A stretch of DNA of 6,151 nt from Promethearchaeota archaeon. Its GTDB lineage: Archaea > Asgardarchaeota > Lokiarchaeia > Sigynarchaeales > SOKP01. The notes below the pieces were generated by a model that was given only the letters and a program-made list of their open reading frames with translations, made no database searches and was not told the DNA's origin. Shown here in pieces: positions 1 through 6,151 of this stretch (position 1 is the stretch's first letter; each line of letters starts with the position of its first letter). Made by a program: the position numbers and the translations under genes. The stretch is from contig DAOUUT010000230.1 in assembly GCA_030668025.1 (NCBI GenBank), forward strand, positions 1-6,151, read 5' to 3'.

Positions 1-2385
1 AATCTGGAAATAACGGGAATAGTTCAAGGAGTAGGATTTCGACCTTTTTTATTTAATTTGGCACAGAATCACGGTTTAAAAGGTGTTATTTTGAATCGAG
101 GAAACGCGGGAGTTAGTCTTACATTACAGGGCAATCAAGAAGACTTTGAAGAATTTATTGACAACATAAAAAAGAAGAAACCTAATATCTCGTATATTGA
201 AAAACTCACCGTTAACGAATATAAAATAAGCGAGACTTTTGCCGATTTAAGAATTGGAAAAAGTGAAGAAGGAAGGGGTATAAGTCTAACTCTGCCTCCA
301 GATATTGCAATATGTAACGATTGTTTAAGAGATATGCGAAATTCTAATTTACAAAAGTACTACAATTACCCTTTTATTGCTTGTGCTGTTTGTGGACCCA
401 GATTTACAACAGTAAGAGAGCTACCTTACGATAGAGAAAGGAGCACAATGATAAAATTTCCTTTTTGCAAAAAGGCGGAACCAAAATCATGTCTGGCAGA
501 ATATTCTGACTATCAAAACAGGAGATTCCACGCTCAAACATTTGCTTGCTCTGTTTGTGGTCCTAATTATCAGCTTTACGATAAAGGAAAAAACTCTATT
601 AAAACAGATTCGATTAACGAAATATTAAAGATAACTACAAAAAGGATAAAAGAAGGAGAAGTCGCTGCTATTAAAGGAATAGGAGGCGTCCACTTGGTTT
701 GCCTAGCTAACGACGATAAAATAATTCTAGAACTACGCAAGAGGAAAGGGAAGAGAAAGAATAAACCATTTGCTTTAATGGTTCCAGATTTAGAAATTAT
801 TGAGGATTACTTTAAAATTTCACAAAGAGAAAGGGAACTTTTATCTTCTTTTCACAGACCAATTGTGGTTTTAGAGAAAAATAAAAACTTCAATAAATCT
901 GACATTAGAGAATTCGTTGCGCCCGGTTTAAACAACATAGGGATTATGCTTCCATACTCAGGTATTCATTATTTACTTTTTGACCATATTGAAAAACAGC
1001 CATTAGTTTATACAAGTGGCAACAAATCGAATATTCCTATGGCGATTGAAAACGAAAAGATATTTGATCAACTCAACAATTTAGCCGATTTCTTTCTACT
1101 TCATAATAGACCAATTTACCAACGAGCAGACGATAGTGTAATAAGGGTTCATAACAACAAAGTGAAATTGATTAGAAGATCGCGAGGTTATGTACCAGAA
1201 TATTTACCATTACCTTTTAAAGTTAAAATCCCAAGCGCTATAGCTACAGGCCCAGAATTAGCAGTGACAGGTGCCTTATTACGAAGAAATCGAATTTTCC
1301 CGACTCAACATATCGGAAATGTAACGCACCTTGAAACTTACGATTTTTTAAAAAATGCGCTGCATCATATGAAAAAATTGCTTCAGATAAAAGATTCTGA
1401 AATTAAATTTATCGCTTGCGACGCTCATCCAGCTTTCGTCACTACAAGATTAGCAAAGGAGTTATCTGAACTATTAAACATCAAATTATATCCCATTCAA
1501 CACCACTACGCTCACGCTTTAAGTTTAATGGCGGAAAATAAAGTTGCATTAGACGAAAAGATCGTTTGCATCTGTACAGATGGAGTTGGTTACGGCAAAG
1601 ATGGGAATGTCTGGGGTGGTGAAATTTTACTAAGTTCTTATGACGGTTATTCACGTCTAGGTCATTTAGAAAATCAACCTATGATTGGAGGGGACCGATG
1701 TACAAAATTTCCTGCCCGAATGACGGCTTCCATCATCCTTAACGCTCTCGGTGTTGAAAAATCTGAAAAATTATTTAAACAGATTGCCTTGGAAAACGAT
1801 TTGGAATATAAAAACACGGAATTGAAAGCAATTATTTCTCAATTTGAGCGCGCCGATTATCAATTTCCTAACGAAAACATTCCATTAACAAGCTCCACTG
1901 GTAGGATTTTTGATGTTATATCATATATTTTAGGAGCATCGAATTTAAAAAGTTATAGAGGAGAACCTGCGATGAGACTAGAGAGTTTGGCCTCGAAAGG
2001 AAATCCAGATAAGATTAATTTAGACGTTACATATTCGAAGAAAAATGGAAGTTATTTTATTAATACTTCAGATTTAATTTTAGATGTAATAAATTTACTA
2101 AAAACTAAAGATTCCAAAAGACAAGATATCGCCGCAAAATTTCAAAAAGAAATTGGAATAGTATTTGCTAAAGTTGCGATTAAAATTGCTAAAGAAAATG
2201 GTATCGAAACAATAGGATTAACCGGGGGCGTTGCTTATAACGGTGCTTTTTCAAAGACGATAAAAGAACGAATCATTAAAGGAGGCTTTAATTTCATTGA
2301 ACACAACAGAGTGCCACCTGGGGACGCGGGAATAAGCGTAGGCCAATTAATAGGGGGAATATTCAAGTATAATAAAAATAATTAA
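1..2385 (+). CDS. hypF: Carbamoyltransferase HypF, [NiFe]-hydrogenase maturation (5' end outside window)
   Basis: HypF uses carbamoyl phosphate and ATP to carbamoylate the C-terminal cysteine of HypE, the source of the CN ligands of the [NiFe]-hydrogenase iron. The frame is open from base 1, so the start lies upstream; 794 residues are visible and few are missing. Counting base 1 as codon 1, the domains run in family order. The acylphosphatase domain has VQGVGFRPF (Arg14) and Asn32. The zinc-finger domain has Cys105, 108, 128, 131, 156, 164, 183 and 186. The YrdC-like domain has KGIGG (225-229), the basic LRKRK stretch (from 245), TSGN (338-341) and RADDSVIR (375-382). The Kae1-like domain has HHYAH (501-505), DGVGYG (527-532), WGGE (538-541), LTGGVAYN (740-747) and PPGDAGISVGQ (772-782). 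The third zinc pair is C-x7-C where the family has C-x2-C, and the first spacer is 19 rather than 18 residues. All catalytic motifs look intact. The next gene starts 36 nt downstream. Confidence 0.97.
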   Translation, partial: NLEITGIVQGVGFRPFLFNLAQNHGLKGVILNRGNAGVSLTLQGNQEDFEEFIDNIKKKKPNISYIEKLTVNEYKISETFADLRIGKSEEGRGISLTLPPDIAICNDCLRDMRNSNLQKYYNYPFIACAVCGPRFTTVRELPYDRERSTMIKFPFCKKAEPKSCLAEYSDYQNRRFHAQTFACSVCGPNYQLYDKGKNSIKTDSINEILKITTKRIKEGEVAAIKGIGGVHLVCLANDDKIILELRKRKGKRKNKPFALMVPDLEIIEDYFKISQRERELLSSFHRPIVVLEKNKNFNKSDIREFVAPGLNNIGIMLPYSGIHYLLFDHIEKQPLVYTSGNKSNIPMAIENEKIFDQLNNLADFFLLHNRPIYQRADDSVIRVHNNKVKLIRRSRGYVPEYLPLPFKVKIPSAIATGPELAVTGALLRRNRIFPTQHIGNVTHLETYDFLKNALHHMKKLLQIKDSEIKFIACDAHPAFVTTRLAKELSELLNIKLYPIQHHYAHALSLMAENKVALDEKIVCICTDGVGYGKDGNVWGGEILLSSYDGYSRLGHLENQPMIGGDRCTKFPARMTASIILNALGVEKSEKLFKQIALENDLEYKNTELKAIISQFERADYQFPNENIPLTSSTGRIFDVISYILGASNLKSYRGEPAMRLESLASKGNPDKINLDVTYSKKNGSYFINTSDLILDVINLLKTKDSKRQDIAAKFQKEIGIVFAKVAIKIAKENGIETIGLTGGVAYNGAFSKTIKERIIKGGFNFIEHNRVPPGDAGISVGQLIGGIFKYNKNN

Positions 2386-2388
2386 TAC

Positions 2389-2400
2389 TTATAATTATAA
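2389..2400 (+). promoter_or_regulatory. TATA-like box upstream of the ferredoxin gene (candidate leaderless promoter)
   Basis: The palindrome TTATAATTATAA lies in the 36-nt gap after hypF. It is centred about 27 nt before the ATG at 2422, the distance expected between an archaeal TATA box and its transcription start. The message would then begin at or very near the start codon. This fits the lack of any purine-rich Shine-Dalgarno sequence in the gap, which is almost pure A/T with TAA/ATA triplet repeats. There is no T-run after the hypF stop, so read-through from hypF is equally possible. In such AT-rich DNA a TATA-like word is weak evidence. Confidence 0.35.
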
Positions 2401-2421
2401 TAATAATAAAATAAATTTAAA

Positions 2422-3501
2422 ATGATTGCCTCAAAAGAACATAAGGAAAATTTAATTGAGTTTTCTAAAAAATTAACATATAAAGCTCAATCATTTCCTA
2501 AGGACGAGAATGGAGAGCCTACCGAAAAGTATCTTGAATATTTAAGTTTAATGTACGATCCAGAAATAATTAAGATTATTCTCCATTTAGAAGTTTTTCC
2601 AAAATCTACATCATTATCAAAACTTTCGAAAAAGATCGGTCTGGAAAAAGCTGAGATATCTGCCAAACTTGCAGAAACTTGTAAGAGAGGATTTCTAATA
2701 AAAATAGGAAATTATTACTCTTTACCCACGCCTTTGTTTATTTACGACATGCCTTTTATTATAAAAGAAAATTATACCAGAGACGATATTGTTAAGTTTG
2801 CTCAATTAAGTAGAGAGTTTTACACTAACGATAAGTATTATAAGACATGGGAAAATAAAAGGGATGGCACGCCTCGCATGCGAGTCTTAACTGTTAGCGA
2901 ACAAGTTGAGCCTGGCCATCAGATAATTCCTATTGAAGAGGTTTATAATATAATTGAAACCAATACAGATTTTGCTGTAATTCCTTGCCCTTGCCGTAAA
3001 AGAGCAGAAGTCGAAGGAATTAGAGAGTGTAAAGATAAATATCCCATTCACAATTGTATTCTGCTGGGACCAAACGCTAAAGCAGTATTGGAAATGGGAG
3101 ATCCAGATATAAAAGCAACGACTAAAGAGGAGATAATAACACTTACTGAAGAGGCTTCACAAATTGGATTAGTTCACGCTACAGATAACGATGCGACTAA
3201 TTGCAATATACTCTGTGCGTGTTGCGAATGTTGTTGTGGAATGTTAAAAGGTATCACTCAATTTGACAACCCTAGGGCTATCGCCAAAGCAAATTATATC
3301 TCACTAATAGACGAAGAGAAATGTACGGGCTGCGAGACGTGTTTAGAACGATGCAAATTTAATGCGATAACTGTAGATGGGGTTGCTCACATAGACGAAA
3401 ATAAATGCTTAGGCTGTGGACTATGCGCTGTTACTTGCCCTAGTAATGCAATAACTATGGCAAGATTTGAAAGAGAGAACATTCCTGGAACGATTTCTTA
3501 A
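2422..3501 (+). CDS. Winged-helix-like, cysteine-rich 4Fe-4S dicluster ferredoxin protein
   Basis: This 359-residue iron-sulfur protein has no signal peptide or membrane segment and is probably cytoplasmic. The start is the only plausible one, since an in-frame TAA lies at 2407-2409. Residues about 46-103 look like a winged helix-turn-helix (helix SLSKLSKKIGL, helix KAEISAKLAETCKRG, then GNYYSLP). The middle domain has CPCR (Cys189, 191), Cys203 and Cys212, then a dense patch with Cys261, 265, 267, 268, 270, 271 and 272. The C-terminus is a bacterial-type two-[4Fe-4S] ferredoxin, with Cys301/304/307/311 and Cys329/332/335/339. This order matches, from memory, a family of dicluster ferredoxins common in anaerobic bacteria and archaea whose hallmark is a C-x-CC-x-CCC motif. 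I know of no established function. Electron transfer to an unknown partner or redox-linked gene regulation are inferences. Its position after hypF suggests hydrogen or redox metabolism but does not prove it. No Shine-Dalgarno sequence is visible. Confidence 0.85.
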   Translation: MIASKEHKENLIEFSKKLTYKAQSFPKDENGEPTEKYLEYLSLMYDPEIIKIILHLEVFPKSTSLSKLSKKIGLEKAEISAKLAETCKRGFLIKIGNYYSLPTPLFIYDMPFIIKENYTRDDIVKFAQLSREFYTNDKYYKTWENKRDGTPRMRVLTVSEQVEPGHQIIPIEEVYNIIETNTDFAVIPCPCRKRAEVEGIRECKDKYPIHNCILLGPNAKAVLEMGDPDIKATTKEEIITLTEEASQIGLVHATDNDATNCNILCACCECCCGMLKGITQFDNPRAIAKANYISLIDEEKCTGCETCLERCKFNAITVDGVAHIDENKCLGCGLCAVTCPSNAITMARFERENIPGTIS

Positions 3502-3527
3502 AAAATAATTCTTAATTTATTATCATC

Positions 3528-3532
3528 TTTTT
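3528..3532 (+). terminator. Candidate archaeal T-run terminator after the ferredoxin gene
   Basis: A five-T run (context TCATCTTTTTAGG) begins 27 nt after the stop codon of the ferredoxin gene. Archaeal polymerase can terminate at short T-runs without a hairpin, and no convincing GC-containing stem precedes it. The following gene appears to have its own promoter, which fits a transcript ending here. The evidence is weak because short T-runs are frequent in this AT-rich region. Confidence 0.3.
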
Positions 3533-3578
3533 AGGAAATAAGACTTCAATGTCAAATCATATCAGATTAATAATTTTA

Positions 3579-3608
3579 TTTAAAAATTTTATTCAGATTT
3601 AATATATA
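3579..3608 (+). promoter_or_regulatory. Two candidate TATA boxes upstream of the PurF-like gene
   Basis: The 126-nt gap at 3502-3627 is the longest non-coding stretch here. It holds two TATA-like words. TTTAAAAATTTTA (3579-3591) would place the transcription start near 3610, just before the Shine-Dalgarno sequence. TTTAATATATA (3598-3608) is centred 25 nt before the ATG and would give a leaderless message lacking that sequence. The first fits a leadered transcript, the second a leaderless one; both could be used. Near-identical words TCAGATTAA (3562-3570) and TCAGATTTAA (3593-3602), 31 bp apart, flank the upstream box and could be an operator, though this is speculative. Confidence 0.4.
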
Positions 3609-3610
3609 GT

Positions 3611-3619
3611 GGAAGTGAT
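3611..3619 (+). promoter_or_regulatory. Shine-Dalgarno sequence for the PurF-like gene
   Basis: GGAAGTGAT matches 8 of 9 positions of GGAGGTGAT, the complement of the archaeal 16S rRNA 3' end. It sits 8 nt before the ATG at 3628. This supports the start at MGG, which matters because that start leaves no N-terminal cysteine. An in-frame TGA at 3616-3618 rules out any longer protein. Confidence 0.75.
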
Positions 3620-3627
3620 TTAAAAAA

Positions 3628-5025
3628 ATGGGAGGATTATTCGGAGTTTTTTCAAATAAAGATTGTGTTGATGATCTTTTTTATGGTACAGACTATCATT
3701 CCCATTTAGGGACCAAAAGAGGGGGTTTGGCGGTAAAAAACTCTGGTAGTTTTCAAAGGTTCATCAAGGATATAACGACGAGCCAATTTAGATCTAAGTT
3801 CGATAAAGATATCAAGAAAATGCATGGGAATAAAGGTATCGGAGTAATTAGTGACTACGAAGATCAACCTTTAATTATCAGTTCGCGCTTAGGAGTTTTT
3901 GCCATTTCTACAGTCGGAAAAATTAATAATATTGATGATCTAACCAAAGAGGCATTAAATAACGGAAGTCATTTCTCAGAAATGCATGGAGGAGAAATTA
4001 ACCCTACGGAAATGGTAGCAACAATAATTAGCCAAGCTGCTACATTTGAAGAAGGTATTCAAAAGGTTCAAGGTATGATCGATGGTTCGTGTACCATTCT
4101 TATCTTAACTGATGAAGGGATATTCGCTGCACGTGATTCACTAGGTAGAACGCCTCTCATTATAGGTGAAAAGCCCGGTTCTTATGCTGTTGCAATGGAA
4201 ACTTGTGCATTCCCAAATCTTGGTTATAAAATAACAAAATATCTAGGACCTGGAGAAATCGTTTTTCTAGGTGAAAAAGGTCTCGAACAAAAGGTTGCAC
4301 CAGGTAGTAGATTGCAAATCTGTGCTTTTCTATGGGTCTATTATGGATACCCTGCTTCCAATTATGAGGGTATAAATGTTGAATCTGTTCGGTATAAGTG
4401 TGGTGCCTATCTACGAAGAGAGGATGATCTGGAAATTGATCTCGTAGCAGGCATCCCAGATTCGGGTACAGCTCATGGATTAGGTTATGCTAACGAAGCA
4501 CAAATTCCTTATGCCCGACCCTTTGTAAAGTATACGCCAACATGGCCTCGAAGTTTCATGCCTCAAGAACAATCCATTAGAGATACCGTCGCAAGGATGA
4601 AACTTATACCGATTGAAGAACTTATCACAGACAAACGTCTTCTTTTTTGCGAGGACTCAATCGTGAGAGGTACTCAGTTGAGAAGGCAAGTTGAGAGGTT
4701 GTTTGAATTAGGAGCAAAAGAAGTACACATGAGACCTGCTTGTCCACCACTTGTTTACGGATGTAAATTTTTAAACTTCTCTCGATCTCGTTCGGAGTTA
4801 GATTTAGCAGGAAGATGGGCCATTAAAGAATTAATTGGAGAGGATCTCGAAAATCCCGTGGAGTATACCAATCCAGAATCTGATAATTATAAGGCAATGG
4901 TCAATGTTATACGCGAAAAGTTGCATTTAACAACATTAATATATCAGAGGCTAGAAAACCTAGTAAAAGCTATTGGATTACCTAAAGAAAAACTATGTAC
5001 CTATTGTTGGGATGGCGTAGAATAG
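3628..5025 (+). CDS. Amidophosphoribosyltransferase-like protein (PurF paralog) lacking the glutaminase cysteine
   Basis: PurF makes 5-phosphoribosylamine from PRPP and glutamine, the first committed step of purine synthesis. This complete 465-residue protein has the two PurF domains: an Ntn-type glutaminase fold (about 1-225) and a phosphoribosyltransferase (about 226-465). It starts MGGLFGV, so the nucleophile Cys2 of the usual MCGI start is Gly. Other glutamine-site motifs are also changed: GHVRYST is GVISDYED (72-79), HNGN is VGKI (96-99), and SDTE is NPTE (125-128). The transferase side is kept: AGIPDSG (274-280), the loop from Lys301 to Lys325, and the PRPP motif CEDSIVRGT (341-349). 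Four cysteines (232, 379, 457, 460) align with the [4Fe-4S] ligands of Bacillus-type PurF. I recall similar MGG-start, DLFYGTDYHSHLGT proteins in Bacteroidetes and Clostridia, so it is a real subfamily and not a decayed copy. It may use ammonia, act with a partner, or do something else. It converges with a canonical purF 14 nt away. Confidence 0.9.
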   Translation: MGGLFGVFSNKDCVDDLFYGTDYHSHLGTKRGGLAVKNSGSFQRFIKDITTSQFRSKFDKDIKKMHGNKGIGVISDYEDQPLIISSRLGVFAISTVGKINNIDDLTKEALNNGSHFSEMHGGEINPTEMVATIISQAATFEEGIQKVQGMIDGSCTILILTDEGIFAARDSLGRTPLIIGEKPGSYAVAMETCAFPNLGYKITKYLGPGEIVFLGEKGLEQKVAPGSRLQICAFLWVYYGYPASNYEGINVESVRYKCGAYLRREDDLEIDLVAGIPDSGTAHGLGYANEAQIPYARPFVKYTPTWPRSFMPQEQSIRDTVARMKLIPIEELITDKRLLFCEDSIVRGTQLRRQVERLFELGAKEVHMRPACPPLVYGCKFLNFSRSRSELDLAGRWAIKELIGEDLENPVEYTNPESDNYKAMVNVIREKLHLTTLIYQRLENLVKAIGLPKEKLCTYCWDGVE

Positions 5026-5039
5026 TAATTTTAAAAATA
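5026..5039. terminator. Candidate bidirectional terminator between convergent purF paralogs
   Basis: The 14-nt gap between the two stop codons contains TTTTAAAAA (5029-5037), which gives a run of four T on the plus strand and five T on the minus strand. Short T-runs suffice for archaeal termination, so one element could end both convergent transcripts. No hairpin with G/C pairs is present. If termination is inefficient, the messages would overlap antisense. Confidence 0.35.
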
Positions 5040-6151
5040 TTAATTTCTATCTGATGATATAGCTCTTTCCATTTCTATTATTTTATTTACAGATTTTAGT
5101 GGATATTCCCCCGTTAGACACGCCATACACAACTGGTTTTTACTTTTTCCGATCGCACTAACAAGATCTTCAATAGTTTGGTATCGTAGAGAATCAGCAC
5201 CTATTTTCTTTCTAATCTCTTCGATATAGTTTTCCTCTCCATAAAGATTTTTGAAGCGTCCTGCAATTAATTCTGAGGTTGTAGGAAAGTCAATACCCAT
5301 GTAACATGGTTTTATTACGGGAGGACAACTAATTCTTACATTAACAGATATTGCACCAGCGTCTCTAATCAAGTTAATAATCTTTGTTGTAGTTGTTCCT
5401 CTTACTATCGAATCATCCAGTATGATTACATTCTTACCTTTGATAAAGGATTTAATTGGATTTAGTTTTTCTTTTACAGCCGCTTCCCTATTTTTTTGTC
5501 CAGGCATTATGAAAGTTCTCCATACATATCTATTCTTCATTAATCCCTCTACATAAGGTAATTTCGCTTCTTGTGCGTAACCTGCTGCAACGCTTCTCCC
5601 CGAATCAGGTACTGGAACTACGATTGCGTTTTCTTTAAATTTAGGGTCATCCAATAAGGGATCGTTTTTGGCTAAATTTATCCCTAATTGCAACCTTGTC
5701 TGAGCAATAGAAACGCCATCAATAATAGAATCAGGGCGTGCGAAATATACGAATTCAAATTGACATAGAGCTGTTCTATCGCTTTTAATTAGTATTTCGG
5801 AGTGTAATTCTTTTTGATGGCTTAAATGAATGATCTCTCCGGGTTCTACATCTCTAATAAGTTTTCCACCTAAAACATCAATCCCGCAAGATTCGGATGA
5901 GATAATGTAATGGTGTCTTTCTTCAGTTTTTAATTCTCCTATACACAAGGGTTTAAATCCCAAGGGATCTCTAATAGCGTAAATATCTCCTTCAGCTGTT
6001 AATATTAAAAGCGAATAAGATCCATCTAAAGAGCTACTTGCAGTCTTCAGAATGTTGGGCCAACCTTCAGTCCTTAAAGCAATAGATGCTATCAATTGGG
6101 CTATTACTTCAGTATCTGTATTTGTTACAAAAATTCTTCCCTTTTCTTCTA
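5040..6151 (-). CDS. purF: Amidophosphoribosyltransferase PurF (N-terminus outside window)
   Basis: This enzyme makes 5-phosphoribosylamine from PRPP and glutamine in the cytoplasm and begins purine synthesis. The frame is open to the right edge, with 369 residues visible (Glu at 6149-6147 as residue 1). About 100 N-terminal residues, including the nucleophile cysteine, lie outside. The visible part starts in the glutaminase domain with NTDTEVIAQL, the normal SDTE-type motif, then RDPLG. The transferase domain shows VPVPDSG (178-184), the flexible loop KNRYVWRTFIMPGQ (205-218), KLNP, and the PRPP motif LDDSIVRGTT (244-253). Cys129, 282, 341 and 344 (the last two in LCMACLTGEYP) match the [4Fe-4S] ligands of Bacillus-type enzymes. 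Every motif seen is canonical, so I expect normal Gln-dependent activity, though the catalytic cysteine cannot be checked. Its loops and IMPGQ-KLNP segment look archaeal. It faces the Gly2 paralog tail to tail; its promoter is outside the window. Confidence 0.97.
   Translation of the reverse strand, partial: EEKGRIFVTNTDTEVIAQLIASIALRTEGWPNILKTASSSLDGSYSLLILTAEGDIYAIRDPLGFKPLCIGELKTEERHHYIISSESCGIDVLGGKLIRDVEPGEIIHLSHQKELHSEILIKSDRTALCQFEFVYFARPDSIIDGVSIAQTRLQLGINLAKNDPLLDDPKFKENAIVVPVPDSGRSVAAGYAQEAKLPYVEGLMKNRYVWRTFIMPGQKNREAAVKEKLNPIKSFIKGKNVIILDDSIVRGTTTTKIINLIRDAGAISVNVRISCPPVIKPCYMGIDFPTTSELIAGRFKNLYGEENYIEEIRKKIGADSLRYQTIEDLVSAIGKSKNQLCMACLTGEYPLKSVNKIIEMERAISSDRN

Noticed and set aside
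58..60. TTG at 58 as the start of hypF
   Set aside because: The same frame is open to base 1 and encodes the conserved acylphosphatase motif VQGVGFRPF just before it, so the true start is upstream of the window.
2398..2415. TAA/ATA triplet run as a microsatellite or replication element
   Set aside because: It is a short, imperfect AT-only stretch in an AT-rich gap, with no repeated longer unit or other origin signals.
2873..2884. Perfect 12-bp palindrome CTCGCATGCGAG
   Set aside because: It lies inside the ferredoxin-gene coding sequence over conserved-looking residues. A 12-bp palindrome is expected by chance about this often in a 6-kb window.
3549..3602. Short plus-strand ORF of 17 codons in the intergenic region
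   Set aside because: It has no ribosome binding site, is low in complexity and overlaps promoter-like sequence, so there is no support for translation.
3628..5025. The PurF-like gene as a pseudogene
   Set aside because: The frame is intact over 465 codons with a good Shine-Dalgarno sequence, PRPP motif and all four cluster cysteines, and the MGG start is shared with proteins I recall from other phyla. Only the glutaminase site is lost.
6093..6095. TTG at 6095 as the start of the minus-strand purF
   Set aside because: The frame continues to the window edge and encodes the conserved TDTEV motif before this codon; the gene is simply cut by the window.

Overview
The window is AT-rich and densely coded, with four protein genes and no RNA gene, mobile element or CRISPR array that I can see. 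Two genes run off the ends. The source looks archaeal. The HypF C-terminus (a VPPGD-type motif) and the minus-strand PurF resemble archaeal versions. One gene start has no Shine-Dalgarno sequence but has a TATA-like box about 27 nt upstream. A second start has a near-complete archaeal Shine-Dalgarno match. An Asgard archaeon is my best guess, but it rests on recollection of similar proteins and is not proven by this sequence.

Layout, left to right. (1) Bases 1-2385, plus strand: hypF, the carbamoyltransferase that makes the cyanide ligands of [NiFe]-hydrogenase. It is open at its 5' end and its zinc-finger domain has unusual cysteine spacing. (2) After a 36-nt gap, 2422-3501, plus strand: a 359-residue protein with a winged-helix-like N-terminus, a cysteine-rich middle domain and a C-terminal two-cluster ferredoxin. 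It belongs to a widespread but, to my knowledge, uncharacterised family. (3) A 126-nt intergenic region holds a T-run, two overlapping promoter candidates and a good Shine-Dalgarno sequence. (4) 3628-5025, plus strand: a complete PurF paralog. Its catalytic cysteine is replaced by glycine and its glutamine pocket is eroded, but its PRPP loop and four iron-sulfur cysteines are intact. (5) After a 14-nt gap, 5040-6151, minus strand: an ordinary PurF reading towards the previous gene, with its N-terminus beyond the right edge.

Two themes emerge. The left half points to hydrogen and redox metabolism: HypF implies a [NiFe]-hydrogenase elsewhere in the genome, and its neighbour is an electron-transfer or redox-sensing iron-sulfur protein. 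The right half is the first committed step of purine synthesis, present as a tail-to-tail pair of one probably Gln-dependent and one glutaminase-dead PurF. The pair is the most interesting feature. The dead paralog may use free ammonia, pair with the other PurF, or have taken on a different role. The sequence alone cannot choose between these.
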